Below, in pieces: positions 1 through 7,609 of a stretch of 64,000 nt of DNA. The translations under genes and the position numbers were made by a program. The stretch lies in assembly GCA_902581005.1 (NCBI GenBank), contig CACHMT010000001.1:124001-188000 (forward strand), given 5' to 3'. This stretch comes from an uncultured Alphaproteobacteria bacterium (GTDB lineage Bacteria; Pseudomonadota; Alphaproteobacteria; Rhodobacterales; Rhodobacteraceae). The notes under the pieces are model-generated. The model did not search any database, had not been told where the DNA came from, and was given only the letters and a program-made list of their open reading frames with translations. Every line of letters starts with the position of its first letter. The stretch's first letter is position 1.

Positions 1-2
1 TT

Positions 3-557
3 TGGGCCTCAGGAATCAGCCTCGTAGCGCATATGCGAAATCCTCATACACCTGCCATACACCTTAATACAAGAATGTTTTGGACACCTCATGCGTGGTG
101 GTTTGGAGGAGGTACCGACTTGAATCCTTCAATCGAAAATGACGATGACACAAATTTCTTTCATCAAACTCTGAAAAAGAAATGTGATAAGCATAATCAA
201 AGTTACTACAAAAAATTTAAGGAATGGGCTGATGAATATTTTTTCATACCACATAGAAAAGTTGCAAGAGGAGTAGGCGGAATATTTTTTGATGATCTCT
301 GCACTGGTGCCTGGGAAAAGGATTTTTCTTTCACTAGAGATGTTGGAGAAGCATTTCTTGAAGCTTATATACCAATAGTAAAAAAACACTATTTGAAAGA
401 CTGGACACCACAGGATAAGAAAATTCAAGAACAAAAGAGGGGCCTTTACGCTGAATTTAACTTAGTTTACGACAGAGGCACAAAGTTTGGCTTACAGACA
501 GGACACAATATAGATGCGGTATTAATGAGCTTACCTCCGACAGCAGAGTGGGTTTAG
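3..557 (+). CDS. hemF: Oxygen-dependent coproporphyrinogen III oxidase, 5' end cut off by window edge
   Basis: Aerobic oxidative decarboxylation of coproporphyrinogen III to protoporphyrinogen IX in haem synthesis. The reading frame is open from base 3, ahead of the first ATG at 33, and already encodes conserved HemF sequence (ASGISLVAH then MRNPHTPA), so the true start lies outside the window. Visible family signatures are WWFGGGTDLNP, the GVGGIFFDDL segment and the C-terminal YAEFNLVYDRGTKFGLQTG block. The protein stops soon after the SLPP motif, without the longer tail of enterobacterial HemF; I believe this short end is usual in alphaproteobacteria. Its stop overlaps the stop of the convergent cca gene by 4 bp. 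Ferrochelatase, two steps later in the pathway, is also in this window at 9.7-10.8 kb. Confidence 0.96.
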   Translation, partial: WASGISLVAHMRNPHTPAIHLNTRMFWTPHAWWFGGGTDLNPSIENDDDTNFFHQTLKKKCDKHNQSYYKKFKEWADEYFFIPHRKVARGVGGIFFDDLCTGAWEKDFSFTRDVGEAFLEAYIPIVKKHYLKDWTPQDKKIQEQKRGLYAEFNLVYDRGTKFGLQTGHNIDAVLMSLPPTAEWV

Positions 558-1714
558 CTCAGCAAACTTAGTAACTTTTCCTTGGATGCTTTGAACCCAG
601 AACCTATCCAAAATGTTTCCATTAGATCTACTTTTTCTTTAGTTGTATTTAAGTTTTTCGTCAAAGGATGAACATCTGAAAATTTTATCGGAAAAATTTT
701 TCTAGATGCTTTTTTTATTTTCTCTATATCTTTGGTCGTTATGATAAATCCTTCTTTAACTTCTCTTATTATGAGAAAATCTATGCTGGCTTTTTCACCC
801 AATTTGTACCCCAAATAATCAAGATTATGGTCCAGACCCAATAGATTATTTAATTGATTGAAATATTTTTTTTCTTTTTTTATCATAAGAGGGATAAAGG
901 TTTTCATCTCGAGAGCTAATAATCTCCTTACCAAAGATGGTGTCAAATTAAACCTTTTCTCCAATTTTTCTAATTTAAGGAGTGCGGATTGAGAGTAATT
1001 TCCAAACAATTTTTTATAAAGGTCCACTTTATTCATGAGCTTCAAAGAAAAAAATGGAGACCTAGCAAGAAGTATTTTTCTAATCTCTGAAGCCACCCTT
1101 TCATAACTCAGGTCACTTATTCCATTTATATGCTTCTTGATAATCGGTAAATTGTTTGAAACAACATTTTCACCTTTTAAGTCTAAGACTGCAACAAACC
1201 GAAAGAATCTTAATATCCTTAAATAATCTTCTTTTATTCTAAACTCAGGATCACCTATAAAGTCTAACTTTATTTTATTTAAATCTTCTAAATTTCCTAA
1301 TGGATCGATTATTTGCCCACTATAGGAACAATAAATAGCGTTAATAGTAAAGTCACGTCGTTTTGCATCCTCTTCAATATTTTCAACAAACTCAATATCA
1401 GCCGCCCTACCGAAAGTTCGGATGTCTTTCCTAAAAGATGTTATTTGGAAGTTTCTTTTTTTATTTCTAACTGTCAAGCAACCGTACTTTAGTGCTCTGT
1501 CATCAAACCTTATTTGGTTTTGATCAAAAATTTGTTTTAGTTGCTCAACGCTCAAAGAAGTAGTTAGGTCTATATCTTTAAATTTTCTATGCCCAAGTAA
1601 TAAATCCCTAACTGCTCCTCCAACAATATAGCATTCCTTTCCTGATGAACTCAGTAGATGCATAAGTTCCTTTAGCTCTGAACCGAAAACCTTTTCTACA
1701 TTCACTCTTTTCAT
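554..1714 (-). CDS. cca: CCA tRNA nucleotidyltransferase / poly(A) polymerase family
   Basis: Adds or repairs the 3' CCA end of tRNAs using CTP and ATP. The N-terminal nucleotidyltransferase head has the GGAVRD motif at residues 32-37 and the metal-binding Asp pair DID at 47-49. The RRDFTINA motif is at 119-126 and is followed by the RNA-binding helical region. At 386 residues it has the usual length of the alphaproteobacterial class II enzymes. The ATG at 1714 lies 9 bp after the NUDIX gene stop, so it is probably the last gene of a leftward hslO-NUDIX-cca operon. A poly(A) polymerase role cannot be excluded from sequence alone, but no second family member is in the window. Confidence 0.93.
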   Translation of the reverse strand: MKRVNVEKVFGSELKELMHLLSSSGKECYIVGGAVRDLLLGHRKFKDIDLTTSLSVEQLKQIFDQNQIRFDDRALKYGCLTVRNKKRNFQITSFRKDIRTFGRAADIEFVENIEEDAKRRDFTINAIYCSYSGQIIDPLGNLEDLNKIKLDFIGDPEFRIKEDYLRILRFFRFVAVLDLKGENVVSNNLPIIKKHINGISDLSYERVASEIRKILLARSPFFSLKLMNKVDLYKKLFGNYSQSALLKLEKLEKRFNLTPSLVRRLLALEMKTFIPLMIKKEKKYFNQLNNLLGLDHNLDYLGYKLGEKASIDFLIIREVKEGFIITTKDIEKIKKASRKIFPIKFSDVHPLTKNLNTTKEKVDLMETFWIGSGFKASKEKLLSLLS

Positions 1715-1723
1715 ATTATATCT

Positions 1724-2359
1724 CTAACTTGAGAAAATTTTTGAGAAATTATAAAGAATTCTTGCTGTCGCACCCCAAATATAATACGGCCCATAAGGAA
1801 CCGCCAAAAATGATCTTGAATCTCCATTCCAAGTAAAAGAATGCTCCGAATACCTTTTACTATCCAATAAAAACTCAAGTGGTACTTTAAATACTTCGGA
1901 GACCTCCTCTGAGCTATTTATTTGAATTTCATATCCACTTACAATTCCAATAAACGGAAATATCCTGAAACCAGTAACTGTTTCATGTGATGGTAAAGAA
2001 CCTATTAGAGATACATTTGGCGAGCTTAAACCGATTTCTTCAAAAGCTTCTCTTATCGCTGTAACGTCAAGACTTTTATCTTTATCATCAAACTTGCCTC
2101 CCGGAAAAGAAATTTGTCCCGAATGCTTTTTCATATTCGTTGAACGGCGAGTGAGAATAACTTGCCACATAGAATTTTCAAATTGTAAAGGAAGAAGGAC
2201 TGAAGCGGGGTGTAAATTTATATTTGTCCTGTTTTGCTTAAGATGTACATCAAAAGTGGTATCCGCTTTTCTCGTAAAATCATTATGATAGTCAGTAGGA
2301 TTGATAACACCTCTTATTTTTTCTATTAATTCTTCTTTTTTTGAAAAATCAACTTTCAT
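1724..2359 (-). CDS. NUDIX hydrolase, CoA pyrophosphatase type
   Basis: Predicted to cleave CoA or its derivatives to 4'-phosphopantetheine and 3',5'-ADP. It carries the CoA-pyrophosphatase signature LTRRS (69-73) leading to FPGG (85-88), and a NUDIX helix ending REAFEEIG (103-110). This pairing separates the CoA-specific subfamily from general NUDIX enzymes. Its length of 211 residues is normal. The start overlaps the 3' end of hslO by 11 bp, indicating translational coupling, and cca follows 9 bp downstream. The gene trio is a recurrent arrangement in Rhodobacterales-like genomes (recalled, not checked here). The substrate assignment is by family only. Confidence 0.9.
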   Translation of the reverse strand: MKVDFSKKEELIEKIRGVINPTDYHNDFTRKADTTFDVHLKQNRTNINLHPASVLLPLQFENSMWQVILTRRSTNMKKHSGQISFPGGKFDDKDKSLDVTAIREAFEEIGLSSPNVSLIGSLPSHETVTGFRIFPFIGIVSGYEIQINSSEEVSEVFKVPLEFLLDSKRYSEHSFTWNGDSRSFLAVPYGPYYIWGATARILYNFSKIFSS

Positions 2360-3242
2360 AATAATCAGAAATTTGTTTTAGTGAAAACTGGAATTTTCGT
2401 CCACAGAATTGACAGTTAGCAGAAATTTTTTCCTTCTTATCACACATATCTTCTAACTGCGCTTTTGGATATTTAGATAAAGTATGGAGTAGTGTTTTTC
2501 GTTTGCAAGAGCATCCAAATTTTACTTTTGTCTCTTTAAATACTGTTAACGCACTGTTTTGAAAAATATTATCCAAAAATCGGTATTGATCGAACTCTTC
2601 ACTCATTGAGTCTTTTGTTTGTTCAGTTATTCTTTCCTTTAAAATATTCCAGCTTTTGTCATCAATATATTTTTTATCATGCTCGTCTGGCAATGCTTGC
2701 AACATAAACCCTGAGGCAATCCAATTTCTTCCACTTTTTTCACTGTGCTTCTTAGTTATATTTAAGTCGAAAAAAGTTTTAATTTGTTCTGACTGAAAAA
2801 AATAATTTTCGGCTGATTTTCTAAGGCTGCCCTCAATAATTGGGGTTATGCCCTGATATGGCTCCATGTTTTTCCCTTGATCAATAGTAATTGCGAATAA
2901 TCCTGTATCGAGATTTAAATGCGTAGCTTCCTTATCATAATCTGCATATGCTCTTATATTTGCAGGCTTTCCCTGATCCTTTGGGGCATAGTAATCTGTT
3001 GCCAACAACTTGATACTCTCATTACCTCTTATCTGTAATGAAAGTCTCCATCTTATTTTAATCATCTCTCCTATTAAAATAGTAAGTAGTAGTGCTTCAA
3101 ATAGAAGTTTGCAAACTTTATCAGGGAAGCGATGATGTTTTATTATATCAGAAGCTAACCTCTCTATGCGTGCAAAGCGACCTCTTAGATTTTTATCATC
3201 AATCTGAAAGGGTAAAATTGAGTCTAAAAAATTATTTTTCAT
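2349..3242 (-). CDS. hslO: Redox-regulated holdase chaperone Hsp33
   Basis: Cytoplasmic chaperone that is switched on by oxidative unfolding when its zinc is released. The C-terminal redox switch is complete: Cys244 and Cys246 (CSC) with Cys277 and Cys280 (CQFC) form the four-cysteine zinc site. The N-terminal domain carries the Hsp33 core. At 297 residues it is typical. It is the first gene of the leftward hslO-NUDIX-cca unit and overlaps the next gene by 11 bp. The ATG at 3242 is the only reasonable start. The 78 bp between it and the divergent NUDIX gene at 3321 must hold both promoters. Confidence 0.95.
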   Translation of the reverse strand: MKNNFLDSILPFQIDDKNLRGRFARIERLASDIIKHHRFPDKVCKLLFEALLLTILIGEMIKIRWRLSLQIRGNESIKLLATDYYAPKDQGKPANIRAYADYDKEATHLNLDTGLFAITIDQGKNMEPYQGITPIIEGSLRKSAENYFFQSEQIKTFFDLNITKKHSEKSGRNWIASGFMLQALPDEHDKKYIDDKSWNILKERITEQTKDSMSEEFDQYRFLDNIFQNSALTVFKETKVKFGCSCKRKTLLHTLSKYPKAQLEDMCDKKEKISANCQFCGRKFQFSLKQISDYYES

Positions 3243-3320
3243 ATACTTCGTTTTTATTTGGCGTTTATTGATGTTTATTTAATATTAAATGCGAAAACAA
3301 CAACAATTCGGTAGTAAGCA

Positions 3321-3755
3321 TTGAAGCTGTTTGGTGAAAGAGTTAATTACAAAATTAAATACCAGAGAAGAGTTGGTGCCTATGGTATTATTTTGCGAAA
3401 GAATGACTTAATTTTAACAGAGCAAATAACTAAAGAGAATGATATAGAGCTTCAATTACCTGGAGGGGGCTCGAATGAGAATGAGTCCCTCATTCGTGCT
3501 CTTTATCGAGAGGTAATAGAGGAAACCGGTTGGGGCATTAAAGTTCTCAAAAAAGAAGGGATATTCCAACGTTTTACGTACATGCCGGAATATAAAATTT
3601 GGGCCCATAAAATATGCCATATTTACCGATGTGCCGCAACGATGAAAAAAACAGAACACCTTGAGAAAAATCATCGCTCTGTAATTATGAACAAAAAAAA
3701 TGCTTTGGAAAAAGTTGTAGATACTGGGTTCAAATATTTTATTCAAAACATTTAG
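3321..3755 (+). CDS. NUDIX hydrolase of unknown substrate
   Basis: A 144-residue single-domain NUDIX protein. The NUDIX box is canonical at about residues 48-71: GG, Glu55 and REVIEETGW fit the G-x5-E-x7-REUxEExGU pattern. It resembles MutT/DIPP-like family members, but nothing visible fixes the substrate. The start codon is TTG at 3321; no in-frame ATG precedes the conserved first strand (VGAYGIIL). It is a lone rightward gene between divergent hslO and a convergent transglycosylase gene, whose stop is immediately adjacent. It is unrelated to the CoA-pyrophosphatase-type NUDIX gene at 1724-2359. Confidence 0.8.
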   Translation: MKLFGERVNYKIKYQRRVGAYGIILRKNDLILTEQITKENDIELQLPGGGSNENESLIRALYREVIEETGWGIKVLKKEGIFQRFTYMPEYKIWAHKICHIYRCAATMKKTEHLEKNHRSVIMNKKNALEKVVDTGFKYFIQNI

Positions 3756-4955
3756 CTAATTTATTAGAAGCTTTCTTAGGAGCTCTTTTGTTGGCCAACT
3801 GTCTGCTGAAAGTCCAAATTCTAATTGAACCGACCTAACAGCCTGTCTAGTCTTTGCACCTAATATTCCGTCTACTTTTCCGACATCATACCCTTTAGAT
3901 CTTAGAACATTTTGTAATTTTATCATTGCTTCAATCTCTAAAATATCAGATGGGTTGTTATGCTTATATTTTTTTGCTCCACCAAGTCTTTTAGCTAAGT
4001 GAGCAGCTGTAACGGTATAGATGAAGCTATCGTTCCATTTCAAATAAACTTCAAAATTTTTAAATGCCAGAAATGCTGGACCATTCTTTCCTTGGGGCAA
4101 TAAGAGCGTTGAATAAAGGTTTTTATCTATTTTCAATTTTTCTCCTCTTAATTTTAGGCCTAAGTTTTCCCAATCTTTAAGAGCTCTTCCCCTTCCAAAT
4201 CCCGCTAATTCCCAATAAAAGTCTTTCGGTAATATCACTTCTTCTAACCAAGCCTCCCCCTTTTCCCAACCCATATGGTTTATCAAGTTGGCTGCTGTTA
4301 AAATGGCATCTTCAGGCGTTTCCTTTAAAGAAATCTGGCCGTCCTTGTTACCGTCAATACCAAATTCCAAGATATCCTGCGGTAACATCTGAACTTGCCC
4401 TATTTCTCCTGCCCAAGCTCCTATTGTATCGTAATCAATATCGCCACGCTCAATCAATTGCATTGCTGCAATGAATTCAGGCTGAAAGAGCTCGGGTCGT
4501 CTACAATCAAATGCCAGGGAAGCTAAGGAATTAAGAGTATTAAAATTTCCTTGAACGGCTCCAAAATCAGTCTCCATAGCCCAAAAAGCCGTAATCACTT
4601 CTCTTGGCACTCCATATATAGCTAAGGCTTTATTAAAAACAGTTTGATATTTTTTGAATTGTTTTTTCCCGTTTACCAATCTGTAATCATTTATTGCTCT
4701 TTTGGAGAAATCAAGGAAGCTCAATTTGAAACTTCTTTGTTTTCTATCAAGTTTAATAATGGCCGGGTTAAATTCTGCTCGTCTAATGGTTTTTTTTACT
4801 ACTTCAGTACTTATACCGATACCAGTTGCATACCTTTCTGTTTCTTTTAAAAAAACACTAAAATCCCCTCCACAATTAGTAAACGTGTTGCCCAATACAA
4901 CTGACGGCAAGCTAAATATCAGAAAAAAAACTAAAGTTTTAAGATTGGGTTTCAT
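3756..4955 (-). CDS. Lytic murein transglycosylase, MltB/SltB type, with C-terminal peptidoglycan-binding domain
   Basis: Cleaves peptidoglycan glycan strands to 1,6-anhydromuropeptides in the periplasm. Residues 1-22 form a signal peptide (Lys-containing n-region, hydrophobic core, small residues before the cut) with no lipobox, so it is probably soluble. The catalytic Glu is Glu128 in the METDFG motif, the MltB-family ESxxG equivalent. AGEIGQVQMLP further on is the conserved substrate-groove segment. Residues about 340-395 make a peptidoglycan-binding fold (GKVDGILGAKTRQAV). Its length of 399 fits the alphaproteobacterial two-domain form. dapB ends 8 bp upstream on the same strand, so the two may share a transcript. 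Confidence 0.92.
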   Translation of the reverse strand: MKPNLKTLVFFLIFSLPSVVLGNTFTNCGGDFSVFLKETERYATGIGISTEVVKKTIRRAEFNPAIIKLDRKQRSFKLSFLDFSKRAINDYRLVNGKKQFKKYQTVFNKALAIYGVPREVITAFWAMETDFGAVQGNFNTLNSLASLAFDCRRPELFQPEFIAAMQLIERGDIDYDTIGAWAGEIGQVQMLPQDILEFGIDGNKDGQISLKETPEDAILTAANLINHMGWEKGEAWLEEVILPKDFYWELAGFGRGRALKDWENLGLKLRGEKLKIDKNLYSTLLLPQGKNGPAFLAFKNFEVYLKWNDSFIYTVTAAHLAKRLGGAKKYKHNNPSDILEIEAMIKLQNVLRSKGYDVGKVDGILGAKTRQAVRSVQLEFGLSADSWPTKELLRKLLIN

Positions 4956-4963
4956 GTATTTAA

Positions 4964-5776
4964 CTACCTCAAATTTAAAACATTTAACATGTCATAGAGA
5001 CCCGGGGCCTTTTCTTTAGACCACAAGGCTGCTTTTATTGCTCCGTTTACAAATATATCTCTGGAGAATGCTTCATGTTTAATAGATATTCGTTCCGAGT
5101 CAGATGTAAAAGAAACTTCGTGTTCACCAACTACGCCACCACCCCTAAGGGAAGCAAAACCTATTGAGCCTTTTTCTCTACCATCTGATATTCCATCACG
5201 CAACCCTACTCTCAATTCTGGCAGGCCTTTTCCTTTGCCTCTAGCTGCCGCTTCACCTAGCATTAAAGCAGTTCCAGAAGGTGCATCAACCTTATCTCGA
5301 TGATGCATTTCCAAAATTTCTATATCAAAGTCTAGGTCTAGAGACGATGAAATCTTCTCGACTAAACTGGTTAATACATTTATTCCTAAGCTCATATTTC
5401 CTGCCTTAACAATCACTACTCTCTCTGCATACTCACTGAGTTGATTTTCTTGTCCTAGGTCAAAGCCAGTTGTACCAATTACATGAGCAGTATCGGTCTG
5501 TGCGCAAAGCTTGACACACTCCAATGAGGTATCTGGCGTGCTAAAATCGATAACAGCTTCCGCACCCTCTAAAGCCAATTTTAAATCATCCGTTATCAAA
5601 ATATTATTAGGTTTACCTAGAAGTTTTTCTCCACAATCTTGTCCTATCCAACCATGCCCTTTATGCTCCACACCAAAGTGTAGGTCTATGGTGGAAGATT
5701 CAGTAATTTTTTTTATTATTTTAGATCCCATTCGACCTGAAGCTCCTAAAACACTTACCTTGAAACGATTTTTCAT
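4964..5776 (-). CDS. dapB: 4-hydroxy-tetrahydrodipicolinate reductase
   Basis: NAD(P)H-dependent reduction of hydroxytetrahydrodipicolinate in lysine and diaminopimelate synthesis. It has the nucleotide-binding GASGRMG motif near the N-terminus, the catalytic EMHHRDKVDAPSGTA segment and the C-terminal SFTSDSERISIKHEAFSR block. I chose the ATG at 5776 because AGGAAAA lies just ahead of it; the upstream TTG at 5791 would place that ribosome site inside the gene. Neighbour asd (62.8-63.8 kb) supplies an earlier step of the same pathway but is far away. The gene diverges from rbfA across an 85-bp promoter region. Confidence 0.96.
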   Translation of the reverse strand: MKNRFKVSVLGASGRMGSKIIKKITESSTIDLHFGVEHKGHGWIGQDCGEKLLGKPNNILITDDLKLALEGAEAVIDFSTPDTSLECVKLCAQTDTAHVIGTTGFDLGQENQLSEYAERVVIVKAGNMSLGINVLTSLVEKISSSLDLDFDIEILEMHHRDKVDAPSGTALMLGEAAARGKGKGLPELRVGLRDGISDGREKGSIGFASLRGGGVVGEHEVSFTSDSERISIKHEAFSRDIFVNGAIKAALWSKEKAPGLYDMLNVLNLR

Positions 5777-5819
5777 ATTTTTCCTCAACAAATAATTGAA
5801 TAATCTTCAATTTAATTTT

Positions 5820-5855
5820 AGTAGTTAGTATAGACCAATCGTTATACTGGATGAA
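5820..5855. promoter_or_regulatory. Candidate back-to-back promoters for dapB and rbfA
   Basis: The divergent dapB-rbfA gap contains AGTATA at 5827-5832 and TATACT at 5843-5848, a 6-bp inverted repeat with a 10-bp spacer. Read on each strand, each arm is a TATACT hexamer one mismatch from the sigma70 -10 consensus, pointed toward its own gene. The -35 regions are weak on both sides. Either two facing promoters or a chance AT-rich palindrome would explain it. Confidence 0.3.
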
Positions 5856-5861
5856 GCTAAT

Positions 5862-6248
5862 ATGCAAAAAAGAAAAAATAAAGGTAGGTTTGGAGATGAG
5901 GCTTCACAAAGACAACTGAGGGTTTCCGAATTAATTAAAAGAAACATTGCAAAAATATTAATTGACTCTAACTTTTACGATCAAGATAGGAAGATTTATT
6001 CAGCATCGGTTACTGAGGTACGTTGCTCAGCAGACCTCAAAATAGCAACAGTATACGTTCTTCCCTTGGATGATATAAACGCTCATGACCTAACTGCTTT
6101 TCTTGGCAAAAATAAAAATGCCATCAGGCACGCTCTTGGGAAAGAGGTATCTTTGAAATATTTACCAGATTTAAGGTTTAAAGAAGACACACTTTTTGAA
6201 CAAATAGAAAAAACTAACAAAATTTTTAGAGCTCTTGAAAAAGATTAG
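5862..6248 (+). CDS. rbfA: 30S ribosome-binding factor A
   Basis: Small KH-fold factor that assists 16S rRNA 5'-end and helix 1 maturation and is needed at low temperature. The 128-residue protein has the RbfA core: basic N-terminus, SVTEVRCSADLKIATVYVLP strand-helix segment, and the DLRFKEDTLFEQIEKTNKIF C-terminal motif. It is the first gene of the rightward rbfA-truB pair, with truB starting 7 bp after its stop. In many bacteria rbfA follows infB; here infB is not upstream, since dapB diverges instead. Confidence 0.95.
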   Translation: MQKRKNKGRFGDEASQRQLRVSELIKRNIAKILIDSNFYDQDRKIYSASVTEVRCSADLKIATVYVLPLDDINAHDLTAFLGKNKNAIRHALGKEVSLKYLPDLRFKEDTLFEQIEKTNKIFRALEKD

Positions 6249-6255
6249 GTAGGCA

Positions 6256-7149
6256 GTGAACAAGAATATATTCAACGGATGGCTCTTAGTGAATAAACCG
6301 GCTGGCATTACATCTGCCGACGTCGTTAGAGTTTTAAAAAGAAAAATGAACCCAACAAAGATTGGTCATGCTGGAACTCTGGATCCTGACGCTACGGGAT
6401 TGATACCATTAGCATTAGGTGAAGCCACTAAGGCCATTCCATATCTTCTTAAATCAAAAAAAAAGTATGAAGCTACTTTTTTGTATGGTGTTAAAACTGA
6501 CACAGATGACGCTTCAGGAAACGCTCTCAAAGCCTCATTCTACGTTCCAAGAAAAAATGAAATATTGGATGCACTTAACTATTATTCAAAGGTCATCTTT
6601 CAAATCCCCCCTAAAGTCTCAGCCGTAAAAGTTGAGGGAAAAAGAGCTTACAAACGTTTTAAAGCCAACGAGAATTTCCAGCTTTCTGCAAGAAGTATAA
6701 AGGTATATGAGCTTTCATTACAATCTTACGATGAAAGTGGTAAAGCCATTGTTCACTTTGAATGTAGCAAGGGTGGGTATGTAAGATCCATTGCAAGAGA
6801 TATAGGTGATTTCATTGGGTGTTTCGGATACGTAAGCAACTTGAGTCGCCTAGAGTATGGTCCTTTTAAAGTTACAGAGGCATGTCATCTGTCCAAATTA
6901 TTAGATTTTTCTATAGAGAGTTTAGAGTCAAATTTAAAGGCCATCGAGATAGGCATCCCAAACCTAAAAATTTTTGAATGTCCTATGGATGATTTAAAAC
7001 AGCTGGAAAATGGTCATCCAATAGAATGTCCAACGACCGTCAGTCTAATCGAAGGAGAAGAGCTCATCGCAAAATATAAAGGAAGGGTTGCAGCCATTCT
7101 TTTCAAGGATGGATCATTTTTGAAAGTAAGAAGAAAACTTAACACTTAA
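6256..7149 (+). CDS. truB: tRNA pseudouridine-55 synthase
   Basis: Makes pseudouridine 55 in the T-loop of tRNAs. The catalytic Asp43 is in the HAGTLDPDATG motif (38-48). The YGVKTDTDDASG segment and the KGGYVRSIARDIG motif are also as in the family. At 297 residues it is normal. The start is GTG at 6256, 7 bp after the rbfA stop; no ATG lies upstream of the conserved GWLLVNKPAGITS segment. It is co-transcribed with rbfA. The rpsO gene starts 143 bp downstream with its own leader. Confidence 0.95.
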   Translation: MNKNIFNGWLLVNKPAGITSADVVRVLKRKMNPTKIGHAGTLDPDATGLIPLALGEATKAIPYLLKSKKKYEATFLYGVKTDTDDASGNALKASFYVPRKNEILDALNYYSKVIFQIPPKVSAVKVEGKRAYKRFKANENFQLSARSIKVYELSLQSYDESGKAIVHFECSKGGYVRSIARDIGDFIGCFGYVSNLSRLEYGPFKVTEACHLSKLLDFSIESLESNLKAIEIGIPNLKIFECPMDDLKQLENGHPIECPTTVSLIEGEELIAKYKGRVAAILFKDGSFLKVRRKLNT

Positions 7150-7260
7150 TCATTACAAAAAAAAATTTTCACAGGTAATTCAGTATTATTTATTTTTTTC
7201 TTTATTTTTTTGTAAAATCACACTAATAACTATCCAAACAACTAAACCTAACTGGACGAC

Positions 7261-7285
7261 ATCCTGGTAGGATAGACAAATGGAG
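7261..7285 (+). promoter_or_regulatory. rpsO leader hairpin and ribosome-binding site
   Basis: Just upstream of rpsO, ATCCT (7261-7265) pairs with AGGAT (7269-7273) around a GGT loop, followed by the TGGAG ribosome site at 7281-7285 and the ATG at 7293. S15 represses its own translation through leader RNA structures in several bacteria, and this is where such a structure would sit. The pairing is seen; the autoregulatory role is inferred. Confidence 0.35.
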
Positions 7286-7292
7286 AATAACG

Positions 7293-7562
7293 ATGTCGAT
7301 TACGCAAGAAGATAAAAAAACTTTAATTAAAGACTACGCAACAAAAAAGGGAGATACTGGCTCACCTGAAGTTCAGGTAGCTATATTGACCAAGAGAATT
7401 GTCAATTTAACAGAGCATTTTAAAACTCATAAAAAAGATAATCATTCTAGAAGAGGCCTTTTGAAAATGGTTTCTTTAAGACGCAAACTTTTGGACTATG
7501 TGCGAGAGAAAGACGAGAATCGCTACAAGGAACTAATTAAAAGACTAGAAATTAGAAGATAA
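7293..7562 (+). CDS. rpsO: 30S ribosomal protein S15
   Basis: Primary 16S rRNA-binding protein of the small-subunit platform. The 89-residue product has the usual S15 length and motifs: [34 protein letters not shown] and the [10 protein letters not shown] helix. It precedes pnp by 47 bp, the very widely conserved rpsO-pnp order. In enterobacteria that transcript is controlled by S15 at the leader and by PNPase. The gene has a 143-bp upstream gap, the longest in this block, consistent with its own promoter and leader. Confidence 0.98.
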   Translation: MSITQEDKKTLIKDYATKKGDTGSPEVQVAILTKRIVNLTEHFKTHKKDNHSRRGLLKMVSLRRKLLDYVREKDENRYKELIKRLEIRR

Positions 7563-7609
7563 AACATCCCGTTTTTTGTCCGTAAAATTTACCAAAACAA
7601 AGGCATGAT

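Noticed and set aside
7153-7215. TTACAAAAAAA and TTTTTTTGTAA, an 11-bp inverted repeat downstream of truB
   Set aside because: Arms are nearly all A/T with a 41-bp loop; a stable terminator needs a G/C-rich stem, so this is probably low-complexity sequence.
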